A program made the translations under genes and the position numbers. DNA of 40,708 nucleotides from Cyanocohniella sp. LLY (lineage in GTDB: Bacteria > Cyanobacteriota > Cyanobacteriia > Cyanobacteriales > Nostocaceae), in assembly GCA_022241785.1 (NCBI GenBank), contig JAKOMP010000061.1:1-40708 (forward strand), given 5' to 3'. The notes below the pieces were generated by a model. It was not told the origin of the DNA and did no database searches. It saw only the letters and a list, made by a program, of their open reading frames with translations. Below, piece after piece: positions 25,034-34,800 of the stretch (the stretch's first letter is position 1; each line of letters opens with the position of its first letter).

Positions 25034-25720
25034 TTATCGTCTTGAGCGACGAGGTATGCGTGGTTGTGTCAAAGTGGTGGGCGGAGAACTGAGATTTAAG
25101 AAATTATTAAGTTTGAGAGTACGACGTTGAATTTTCCACTGTCCATTGACTTTGACAAGTTCATCTTCATAAGTACCATTAGCAACGTCAATGCTGGTTT
25201 CCGAACGTTTGTGAGTTGCATGGAGGTAAGAAGACATTGTTGCTTGATTACCTTGCACAGAAATGTTTATCGTCCCAATTAAATGTTGGGTAGCTTGATA
25301 TCCATTTCCTTGGAATACGCCATAGACAAAATCTGCCCATGCATCTGTTCCCATGCGTGTTTCACTAGCCCCATCAGGGAAAATGGCTGTGATAACTGCA
25401 TCTTGAGTAAAACAATCCCGATAAATATTTTTGCCTTCTAAAACATTACCGCTACCAATAGCGTCAGTTCCCAGTGCATAACAGTTTGTTAATTTTTGAA
25501 TTGCTAGTTCTGCATTAGGTTGACTAGCATTAGCTGGCTCAAATTTACCTACTGTCAATGCAGCAAAAGTAATGGTTAGGGCAATTAACGTTACACGCTG
25601 TAAGGGAAACGAAATGTATTTAGTAATTGGTTGCTTATTTTTTATTGTATTGTCCACAAAAGTAATTCCTGATTTCACTGTTTTTGTAGTTTGTACCACG
25701 AAATATTTAGCCCATGTCAT
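25034..25720 (-). CDS. SnoaL/NTF2-like protein with membrane anchor or signal
   Basis: The protein has 228 residues. A hydrophobic helix at about 43-66 (VTLIALTITFAALTVG, then ANA) behind a long basic N-terminus looks like an uncleaved anchor or late signal peptide. Residues 70-205 follow the SnoaL_4/NTF2 pattern: an AELAIQKLTNCYALGTDAIG helix, YRDCFTQDAVITAIFPDG, TQHLIGTINISVQGNQATM, and VNGQWKIQRRTLKLNNF. Members act as small cyclases, isomerases or ligand-binding domains, and the reaction cannot be predicted here. The C-terminus is basic (RIPRRSRR). A start after residue 1 is possible, because the first 40 residues are not typical of the family. Confidence 0.75.
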   Translation of the reverse strand: MTWAKYFVVQTTKTVKSGITFVDNTIKNKQPITKYISFPLQRVTLIALTITFAALTVGKFEPANASQPNAELAIQKLTNCYALGTDAIGSGNVLEGKNIYRDCFTQDAVITAIFPDGASETRMGTDAWADFVYGVFQGNGYQATQHLIGTINISVQGNQATMSSYLHATHKRSETSIDVANGTYEDELVKVNGQWKIQRRTLKLNNFLNLSSPPTTLTQPRIPRRSRR

Positions 25721-26296
25721 GAGCTAAAATATTCGCATATTAGAAATGCCATAAATATCCTAGTGAACAATCTAGCTGATGCCATATTTGCTCATCTAAT
25801 TCTTTATAGCAATTACATAGCAACTTGGTAACTGTTAATTGCAACTAATTTTACTCTTTTTGTGGCACACAAGTAGTCAAAAATATTTATTTTAATTGAA
25901 ATAACACGCAGATAAAGTATAGATAATTTATCAAAATATTCATCACATTTTCATGAAAAATATTTTAATTTTACAAAGACAATACACAATAAAATAAAAG
26001 TTTTTAGTAAGTGGCTCTATAAGACTCCTATTTAATTATTGAAAAAACTCCATATACTCAAAAAATCTTCCTTCCTACTCCCCACTCCCAGCCTATGCAA
26101 ACAATTTTAGGAATCAAACCGGATTCCTATAGTCCATTAAAACCTGGTAAGAGAGCGATAAATCGCTCACTACGAACAAATTCGTAACATACTCTACTAA
26201 GGCTTGCTCATATCATTGGCGCATCTATGCCTACGCCAAGAAAGCTCTCACACAAAATTGGTATAAGTTTAGTACGTCAACATAACAGTCAAGAAA
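25721..26296. other. AT-rich intergenic region with small palindromes
   Basis: This is 576 bp without a gene. The hairpins AGGAATCAAACCGGATTCCT (26109-26128) and GAGCGATAAATCGCTC (26153-26168), plus a CTACTCCCCACTCCC tract (26077), suggest remnants of REP elements. It must hold the promoter of the SnoaL-like gene and the 3' end of the large kinase transcript. Confidence 0.6.
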
Positions 26297-29200
26297 TTAT
26301 TCTCCATCAATAGGAATAGAAATGATGAACGCTGTTCCTTGCCCACATGCTGACTCACAAATCAAAGTTCCGTGGTGATTGTCTACAATAATTTGCTGAC
26401 TTATAGATAAACCTAACCCTGTTCCTTTACCTACATCTTTCGTGGTAAATAACTTATCGAAAATGCAGTTTTGCACTTCTTCTGTCATGCCTTTACCATT
26501 ATCTTCAATTTTAATGACTACATCTTGATTATTTTCAGATATTTTGGTCTGAATAGTAATTATATTAGGAGTATTAGCTTGATTTTCGGCAAAGGTACGA
26601 CCGTTAGTTATTTCTTCTAAGGCATCAATGGCATTTGCTAAAATATTCATAAATACCTGGTTTAATTGTCCCAAGTAACATTTGACTAGGGGAATATTGC
26701 CATACTCTTTAATGATTTGAATAGCCGGACGTAGATGATTAGCTTTTAGGCGATGTTGTAAAATTAATAATGTGCTATCGATACCTTCATGAATATTAGC
26801 TGATACTTTAGATGTCGTATCAGCGCGAGAGAAGGTACGCAAGGAAGTACTGATATTGCGGATACGTTGTGTCCCTAATTTCATACCATCAATCATTTTG
26901 GGTAAATCTTCTAGCAAGAAATCTATATCTATTTCTTCAGCTTTTTCTGCAAGTTCGACATCAGCATGAGGAAATTTTTCTTGGTATAGTTGCAGATAAT
27001 CTATTAAATCAGTCACAGCATCTTTGGCTTGAACAATACTACCGGAAATAAAACCAACGGGGTTGTTAATTTCGTGTGCTACTCCTGCAACTAAATTCCC
27101 CAGCGAGGACATTTTTTCACTTTGGATGAGTTGTAGTTGTGCTTCTTGTAATTCGTTGAGAGACTGTGCTAGTTCTCTCGATTTTTCTTGCTCTCTGGCA
27201 TATAAGCGGGCGTTTTCTAAAGCAATGGCAATTTGAGAAACTAAAATTTTTAATACTTCAACTCTCTCAAAAATAAATGCCCCTGCTGTTAACTGGTTTT
27301 CTAAATAAATAATGCCTGTAAACTGTGATTGATAAATAATGGGTAAACAAAAGATAGATTTTGTTTTAAATTTTTGAATATAATAATCAACATTAAATAT
27401 TTCATCAACAGTAGCATCATTTAATATAAGATTTTCCTGAGTTCTCCAGACATAGTTAATTATAGAAATAGGTAAATCTTGATATGTTTCGGCAGGCAGA
27501 GATTGTAAAATTGCCACTTCCTTAGATGTAGTGCCAGAGGCTTCTATATATAGTTGATTATCTTTTACTAGCAGTAACACAGCTTTTTGAGCCGCAGCAT
27601 TTTCTAATAATATTTTAATTAACTTGCTCAACAAGTTTTCCCAAATTATTTCATTAGTAATTGCCTGGGAAAACTTGATAAATGTATTAAAATCTAAAGC
27701 GTCACTTAAACTACTATTAGTAGTCGTTCTAGAAGCAATATGAGTGACATCTAGGGTAAAATTGGTAGTTTCTGTACTACTAGTTTGTTCTAATAGGAAA
27801 GGATGCTTTAATTCCAATTGTTTAACTTTAGCGATCGCACCCCATCGAATATAGGTATAATAAGCTTTAGTGATGTAAGTTTGAGAAATTAATTCTTTAT
27901 TTAAAGATTGATAAAATTCTCCGCCTAACTCATAAGCTAAGGCTTCTTCTTGGAGATAACCATTTTCTTTAGCTTTGGCAATGGCAGTGTCATAATATTC
28001 CATTGCTTCTAGTTTTTGTCCCAAAACCCGATACCTTTCTGCCTCCACTAAATAAAATTTATGTAGGTGGTTCATGGGGGCATGAGTAGCCCAGAGTTGC
28101 ATTTTTTGCTGATTAGTTTGTACTTTTTCTAAAATAGATGATTGCTCAGATGCTTTAGCATGAGGATAGATAGCCAATTGCCCTAAAGAATCATAAAAAT
28201 GAAACACAGGTACAACAAATAATCCTGTAACTCCACCTAAAGATTGTTCTGCCATCGCGGAATATTCTAAAGCTAAAACATATTTTTTAAATAAATAAGC
28301 AAGCATCAGCTTATTTACAAATAAGTGATTAATCGTGTAAATATCATTAAATTTTTGATGAATAGGCAGCATAGTTTTCTCGTTGTATGCTTCTCCCATT
28401 AAACACCAAATATTTTCTGCATTTGTTTTTAAATTAATAACTGTTTGTAAATATATTTGATTCCAAGTTAAGGCGACTTGTTGCTTAATTTTTTTAAGCG
28501 ATTCACAATAATCTATCAGTTCTTTTTCTAACCCACAAAGTTCTTTCCCATACCAAAAAGAATGATAAGGATAGATATATCCACAATAGCCAGCATATTC
28601 TAAATCTCCCGTTTCCAAACCACTAGCAAAGCCAGTTTTAGAAGTTGAGAATGTTTCCTTAATATGTTCTTGCCAATGTAGAACATGGGCGCTGACAACT
28701 GTGAGAATTTTCGCCTTCAGTTCTGTGGCATTAAATTGGGAAACTAAATTAGATGCTAATTTGCCAAATTCGTAGCCAGCCTCTATTTTTCCTTGTACTC
28801 CACAAAGGATTAATCCATAAAGACTGTAACCGTAGGCAGATACTGCTGTATTGCCATAATTTAAAGATAAATTGACCATTTCACAAGCAATCATTGGCAT
28901 CATTGTCGGTGCAGTTTGAAAAGCCGCAGGTAAAACACCCATTAAGATTTTCATGGCTGCTATCTTGTTAGGGTCAGTCATTAATGGTAGGTTAATTAAC
29001 TCTGCAATTGTTTTATCTTGTAGGTGACTAGCAATATCATCCATTCCCTTTTGAATATCAACAGGTGTGGGTTCTTCGGGAAAATTTATTCCTAACAATC
29101 GGAGAATGGATAATGCAGTTTTAATAGCTTCTAGTTGTTGGCTTTGGACTATAGAAGCGATAATTTTTACTTCATAAACTTTCACTTTATCTAATAAATT

Positions 29201-31717
29201 TTTTGCCTCTTGCAGCACCACCCCAGCCCATTGCTGCATCTGCTGAAAATTTCCACTAAGATAAGCTACCTCGGCGGCGGCTTCATACAAACCAATAGTT
29301 AAGTTATATTCAGTTTGCCAAGCATCTATATTTAAAAGTTTTATCCCCGTTTCCAAATACTTCAGCGCTGCTGCATAAGCTGTAGAGGCTTTTGCTTTAC
29401 GTCCAGCAATTAAATTTAGTCTAGCTAATTCAGTTTTGGCAGATTGTTCAACCAGGAAAATAATCCCAACATTTAACTGATTGACAATATCAAAAATATT
29501 AGTTTCTATTTCTGATTGGGGTGTATTTTGCAGCAGTAACTGACCTATTTTTAAATGAGTAGATTGTTTTCGCTCTTCGGGAATTAGTGAATAAGCTGCT
29601 TGTTGTACCCTGTCATGCAAAAACTTATATTCTACCCGTGAACTATCAAAATTTAAATTAACTGCTTCTTCTTGATTAAAAACTAAAGGAATACGATAAG
29701 CCTCACTTAAAGGTAGAATTAACCCTGCTTGTACAGCCGAATATAAATGATTTGCAGTCACAGCATGCGACTGCTCATAAATTATCGCTAAAACATCTAG
29801 ACTAAAACTATCCCCTACGCAAGCTGCTAATTTTAAAACTTCTTGAGTAAAGTTTGGTAGCTTTTCTAATCGGCTAGCGACAAGTTCAACTACATTTTTA
29901 TCGATAATTCCAATTGCCTGGATTTCTGCTAAATCCCATTCCCATTTAGCATGGTTAAAATCAAATCGGAAGAGTTCTTCTTGATGAAGTACCTGTAGTA
30001 GGTGCGTGATAAAAAATGGGTTACCACCTGTTTTATTACAAATTAATTCAGCTAATTCAATAATTTGGAGATGATGATTTTTATTACTTTCGACAATAGA
30101 ACAGCTTTCTTGTAAAGTTTCAGTAATTAACTGAGTTACATTATCTAAGTCCAAAGGTTGCAAGACAATATTATTAATAACCGTGTCAGTGTTTTTGATT
30201 TCTGCTATGGTTTGAATTAAAGGATGTGTAGGACTAACTTCATTATCCCGATATGCTCCTATTAATAACAGATATTGCTTTTCGGCATCAGTCATTAATA
30301 TTTGGATTAAATTTAATGTCGCCGCATCTGCCCATTGCAAGTCATCTAAAAAGATAACTAAGGGATGTTCTTTTTGAGTAAAAACTTGAATAAATTGCTC
30401 GAAAACACGATGAAAGCGGTTTTGTGATTCTGTGGCGCCTAGTAGGGGGACTTCTGGTTGTTGACCAATGATTAATTCAACTTCAGGAATAACATCAATA
30501 ATAACCTTGCCATTGCTACCTAATGCTGCCAATATTTTTTCACGCCATGCTGCTATTTTTTTATTTGATTCTGTTAATAAACAGCGCATTAAATAACTGA
30601 AAGCTTGAATTAATGGTGCATAAGGTATATTTCGTTGTAATTGATCAAACTTACCAGCAATAAAATAACCTTGTTGGCGAGTAATGGGTTTATTAATTTC
30701 ATTAACTAGAGCCGATTTGCCAATACCTGAGTAACCAGAGACTAGCATCATGGCACTAGTTCCCGATGCTACATTTTCAAATGATGTTAAAAGTTCTTGG
30801 ACTTGTTGTTCCCGACCATATAATTTTTGGGGGATTAATAGCTGACTTAAAACATCTAAAAGACCAGGTACAAAGTTAGTAATATTACTATCAGTTTCTA
30901 ACTGGTGAAGACATAGCTCTAAATCTGCTAATAATCCTGTAGCACTTTGATATCTATCTTCGGCATTTTTTGCCATCAGTTTCATGATAATGGCGGCAAT
31001 GTTGCTAGGAATTTCTGGATTTAACGACTGCGGGTTGACTGCTTGAATAGCAATATGGTTGTAAACTACCTCTAGGGGGTCTTGGCTAAAAAATGGTATT
31101 TTATCAGTGAGCATTTCATATAAAGTCACCCCCAGAGAATAAAAATCAGTACGATAATCCAGGATACGATTCATTCTCCCGGTTTGTTCCGGAGACATAT
31201 AAGCAAGTGTTCCTTCAACAGAATTAGGGTTAGTAAATTGGGGATTTTCTTTATTGAGGCGGGAGGCAATACCAAAATCAGTGAGCTTAACAATACCTGT
31301 TTCTAAGTTAATAATAATATTGCTGGGTTTGATGTCTTTATGAATAATTTGCTGTTTATGCAGGTAATCTAAAGCGTTAGTGATTTGAATTGCAATTTTT
31401 AAATAACTAATTAAATCTAGTCTTTCTATTTCTAACAACTGTGCTAACGACTGACCACCAAAATCTTCCAGCAACAGTCCTACACGATTATCAAATGTTT
31501 CTATACTGATGATTTTAACTATGTGGGGATGATCTAAATTTTGCTGAATTTGATACTCATTTTTAATCCGAGTAAAAGCTTCCAGGGTAGGATATTCATT
31601 TTTGAGAACTTTGAGGATAGCTGGCTGTTGTGTATTTGGTATTTGTGTGCGATAAATGACGGTTTGAATGCCTTCATGGAGAGGAGAATTAATTGGGTAA
31701 GCAGCAAGATTTGGCAT
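26297..31717 (-). CDS. Trifunctional Ser/Thr protein kinase / AAA-type ATPase / GAF sensor histidine kinase
   Basis: This 1806-residue protein starts with a Hanks-type kinase (1-270): Lys36 in ILKVLKNEY, the catalytic loop HKDIKPSN with Asp128, DFG at 147-149, and GTLAYMSPEQ. Next is an AAA ATPase with Walker A GYSGIGKSALVNE (Lys334) and a Walker B strand (LVIFLDDLQWADA). A helical TPR-like region of about 700 residues, a GAF domain (about 1390-1530), a HisKA box AGVAHEINNPVGFI (His1548) and a HATPase (EDNGKGMTEE, GKGTGLGLSIS) follow. It is soluble. Such HstK-like dual-specificity kinases are frequent in Nostocales. Some influence heterocyst differentiation or stress responses, but this one's input is unknown. 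No receiver is attached. It lies 180 bp behind the NACHT-HEAT gene on the same strand. ATG start. Confidence 0.93.
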   Translation of the reverse strand: MPNLAAYPINSPLHEGIQTVIYRTQIPNTQQPAILKVLKNEYPTLEAFTRIKNEYQIQQNLDHPHIVKIISIETFDNRVGLLLEDFGGQSLAQLLEIERLDLISYLKIAIQITNALDYLHKQQIIHKDIKPSNIIINLETGIVKLTDFGIASRLNKENPQFTNPNSVEGTLAYMSPEQTGRMNRILDYRTDFYSLGVTLYEMLTDKIPFFSQDPLEVVYNHIAIQAVNPQSLNPEIPSNIAAIIMKLMAKNAEDRYQSATGLLADLELCLHQLETDSNITNFVPGLLDVLSQLLIPQKLYGREQQVQELLTSFENVASGTSAMMLVSGYSGIGKSALVNEINKPITRQQGYFIAGKFDQLQRNIPYAPLIQAFSYLMRCLLTESNKKIAAWREKILAALGSNGKVIIDVIPEVELIIGQQPEVPLLGATESQNRFHRVFEQFIQVFTQKEHPLVIFLDDLQWADAATLNLIQILMTDAEKQYLLLIGAYRDNEVSPTHPLIQTIAEIKNTDTVINNIVLQPLDLDNVTQLITETLQESCSIVESNKNHHLQIIELAELICNKTGGNPFFITHLLQVLHQEELFRFDFNHAKWEWDLAEIQAIGIIDKNVVELVASRLEKLPNFTQEVLKLAACVGDSFSLDVLAIIYEQSHAVTANHLYSAVQAGLILPLSEAYRIPLVFNQEEAVNLNFDSSRVEYKFLHDRVQQAAYSLIPEERKQSTHLKIGQLLLQNTPQSEIETNIFDIVNQLNVGIIFLVEQSAKTELARLNLIAGRKAKASTAYAAALKYLETGIKLLNIDAWQTEYNLTIGLYEAAAEVAYLSGNFQQMQQWAGVVLQEAKNLLDKVKVYEVKIIASIVQSQQLEAIKTALSILRLLGINFPEEPTPVDIQKGMDDIASHLQDKTIAELINLPLMTDPNKIAAMKILMGVLPAAFQTAPTMMPMIACEMVNLSLNYGNTAVSAYGYSLYGLILCGVQGKIEAGYEFGKLASNLVSQFNATELKAKILTVVSAHVLHWQEHIKETFSTSKTGFASGLETGDLEYAGYCGYIYPYHSFWYGKELCGLEKELIDYCESLKKIKQQVALTWNQIYLQTVINLKTNAENIWCLMGEAYNEKTMLPIHQKFNDIYTINHLFVNKLMLAYLFKKYVLALEYSAMAEQSLGGVTGLFVVPVFHFYDSLGQLAIYPHAKASEQSSILEKVQTNQQKMQLWATHAPMNHLHKFYLVEAERYRVLGQKLEAMEYYDTAIAKAKENGYLQEEALAYELGGEFYQSLNKELISQTYITKAYYTYIRWGAIAKVKQLELKHPFLLEQTSSTETTNFTLDVTHIASRTTTNSSLSDALDFNTFIKFSQAITNEIIWENLLSKLIKILLENAAAQKAVLLLVKDNQLYIEASGTTSKEVAILQSLPAETYQDLPISIINYVWRTQENLILNDATVDEIFNVDYYIQKFKTKSIFCLPIIYQSQFTGIIYLENQLTAGAFIFERVEVLKILVSQIAIALENARLYAREQEKSRELAQSLNELQEAQLQLIQSEKMSSLGNLVAGVAHEINNPVGFISGSIVQAKDAVTDLIDYLQLYQEKFPHADVELAEKAEEIDIDFLLEDLPKMIDGMKLGTQRIRNISTSLRTFSRADTTSKVSANIHEGIDSTLLILQHRLKANHLRPAIQIIKEYGNIPLVKCYLGQLNQVFMNILANAIDALEEITNGRTFAENQANTPNIITIQTKISENNQDVVIKIEDNGKGMTEEVQNCIFDKLFTTKDVGKGTGLGLSISQQIIVDNHHGTLICESACGQGTAFIISIPIDGE

Positions 31718-31750
31718 TTACTTTTACCTATAAATTTATCAAAGTTATAA

Positions 31751-31779
31751 ATCCCCTCTTCTACTACACAAAAGGGGAT
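31751..31779 (-). terminator. Candidate hairpin behind the NACHT-HEAT gene
   Basis: ATCCCCT (31751-31757) pairs with AGGGGAT (31773-31779), a 7-bp stem with a 15-base loop. It lies between the NACHT gene stop and the kinase start. No T-run follows, so read-through into the kinase gene remains possible. Confidence 0.35.
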
Positions 31780-31897
31780 GATAGTTTAATTATTCCCCAG
31801 GGATGGGAGATTTTGATCATTGTGATTGGGGGATGCGATCGCCTGCCCAAAATTCTGTGGTACAAATCATTTGGAGGCAACTTTTCCAGACAACCAT

Positions 31898-34800
31898 TCA
31901 CTCTAGCCCCTGGAAATCAGCCAACTTCTTCTGAGCAAATTCCCGCACTTGTTCATCTGGGTCATTTTCGGCTCTGTCACGCAACAGTGTTAAAGTCTGG
32001 GGATATTCCCGATATTGCTCAGTAATGGCTGCCAATGCTATTTGACGGGGATTGTCTTGAAAGTTATACTCACGCTCAAAAGAGTCACTCATAGCGCAAT
32101 TGTAAAATACTTCAAATATCCCAGGGTCATCTTTGAAACCCCTAGCTAATTCTTGCACAGCGGCTTGGCGGACAACTGAAGATTTATCCACGGTGGCGCG
32201 TTTTTTAAGAATCGTCAGGGTTTCCGGGTCATCTTTGAAACCCCTGGCTAATTCTTGGATAGCGGCTTGTCGCACATCCGAATATTTATCAGATGTGGCG
32301 TGTTTCTTGAGGATGGAGAGAATATCAAGGTTATCTTTAAAACCTCTAGCTAATTCTTGCAATGCTGCACGACGTACATATTCATTATCATCAGCCGTAG
32401 CCCGTTGTTTGAGAATAGGCAAAGTATCAGCGTCATCTTTAAAACCCCTAGCTAATTCCTGCACAGCCGCCCGGCGCACATCAGAATATTGATCTGCGAT
32501 CGCCCGTTGTTGGAGAATAGATAAAATATCTGGGTCATGTTGGAAACCCCTGGCTAATTCTTGCACAGCCGCCCGGCGCACATACTTATCATCATCAGCA
32601 ATAGCCAGTTTTTTTAACCAAGGGAGAGTATCTGGTTCCTCTGGAAAATTCCTCGCTAATTCTTGCACAGCGGCTTGTCGCACATCTGAATATTTATCAA
32701 ATCTGGCGCTTTGCTGGAGAATGCTCAAGGTTTCCGAGTCATCTTTAAAACCCCTGGCTAATTCTTGCACAGCGGCTTGTCGCACATATTCATTTTCATC
32801 AGTAGTGGCACTTTGCTTGAGAATAGGTAGAGTATCAAAATCATCTTTAAAACCCCTGGCTAATTCTTGTACAGCTACTTGTCGTACTGTCCAATCTTCA
32901 TCAGATGTGGCACATTGTTTCAACCAAGGTAAAATATCACCATGATCGCGAAAATTCCTGGCTAACTCTTGTACTGCTACTTGTCGCACCGTCCCCGCAG
33001 CATCGGCGGTGGTGTGTTGTTTTAACCAAGGTAAAGTTTCTGAGTCATCTTTGAAACTCCTGGCTAATTCTTGCACAGCGGCTTGTCGCACATACTCATT
33101 ATCATCAACCGTAGCCAGTTGTTTAAGAATCAAGCGGATATCAGCATCATCTTTAAATACTCTTGCTAATTCTTGCACAGCCACTTGTCGCACTGTCCAA
33201 TCTTCATTAGCCGTAGCACATTGTTTCAGCCACGGCAAAATATCGCGGTTATCTTTAAAATTTTTCGCTAATTCTTGCACAGCAGCACGACGCACATACT
33301 CATTATTATCAGATGTGGCCAGTTGTTTTAGCCAAAGAATAGTCTCAGAATCATCTTTCCAAGTTGCTGCTACCGATGCAATAGCTTGGGTGCGAATTTC
33401 TTGCACTAACTTGGTTTCTGCTTCATCTAAATAAGGTTGGTAATAGTAAGCCAAGTCATATTTTGTTAAAGCTTTGATTTGGTTGAGTAATTTATTTGCT
33501 GTTGAGGCCACTAACAACCGATTTCTCACTTCAGCCAGACATTTAGCTGCCAAAAATAAATTAATAAAATTTTCTGATTCGCCATTTTGCGACATTAAAT
33601 AATCTAAAATCTCACAAACAAACCTTGGCTCAATCATTCCCGTAATTAGACGCAACACCTCATGCCAAGTTTCATCCCGCCAATGCTTACCGAAAACATC
33701 CTTATTCAGTTCTTTAATTGATAAAGTCTGTGTTTCTTTAAATTGCCATACAAATTCCCAAGCACAAAAATATTCTAAAAAAGTTCGATGAACAAAGGCA
33801 TAATAATCTGTACCCAAAAAACACAGCATAAAGTTACGTGTCCGTAACTGATTAATCATTACCCTGGCAACTTTCGTCGGGTTTTCAAATTCTATATTTT
33901 TTAAATAGCGAATTAAAATCTTTTCTAAATAAACTACACTAATAATATTCCCAGCCAGACCCTTTTTACTGGTTTGCATATGATAAGCAACTTGCCGCAA
34001 CATCGCCTGCTTATCTTTATAATCAATAGTTTTGGGATCTAAGCGAGAATCTTCTACTAAAGCCCGTTCCACATCCCATTGATGTAGCAATACCCGTGAT
34101 GCTTGTTCATAAAGTGTCGCCCTATCTCTAGGCAATTCTTGATTACGATTCAAAATCGCCATCATCGTCAACAATAGGGGATTACCTGCTAATTCAGTAA
34201 TCGCTTTTGATGTATCAATTGCTCTTTGTAACCGCTCTTGTTTGCGAAATTTATCTACTTCATCATGGAAAGTTAATTCATGCCAGCGGTGAATAAAATC
34301 TTGAATTTGGGCTACATCTAAATCTTGCAACATAAAGTGGCGAAATTCCGCATCACGTAACCGTTGTGGTTTGTAGCCAATCACGCGAGAAGTCAAAATT
34401 ACCCGCGTATGGGGATATTGATTCGTAAAGCGATGAATATCTGTAATTACATCTTCTCGTTTTCCTGGTTCAAATACTTCATCTAACCCATCAAACATCA
34501 CTAAAGCATTTCCAGATTTTAGCTGTTCGTGAAGTTGCAGTTGATTCAGATGATGCACATTGCCGCTACATTTATGGAAAAATTCTAAAAAATTACTACA
34601 CTCATTGTTATCCCATCTGCGGATATAAGTGCGTAACTCAATTAATAAAGGAATAGGCTGAGAAGTTAGATTATTTAAGGGTGTTTCTGCCCAATTTAAT
34701 GCTAAAAATTGTAATAAAGTTGATTTACCAGAACCGGGATCACCTAAAATTACTATATATTTATAAGTTTGTTTATCATTGATAATATCTAATACTGAGA

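Noticed and set aside
32066-33295. Regular 102-bp repeats considered as a CRISPR array
   Set aside because: Repeats are contiguous in-frame codons without unique spacers of constant size, so this is a protein repeat.
32133-33434. Plus-strand open frames with repeating SLKPLANSC-like units
   Set aside because: They are antisense shadows of the HEAT repeat array. The minus-strand frame has NACHT motifs and full-length coding character.
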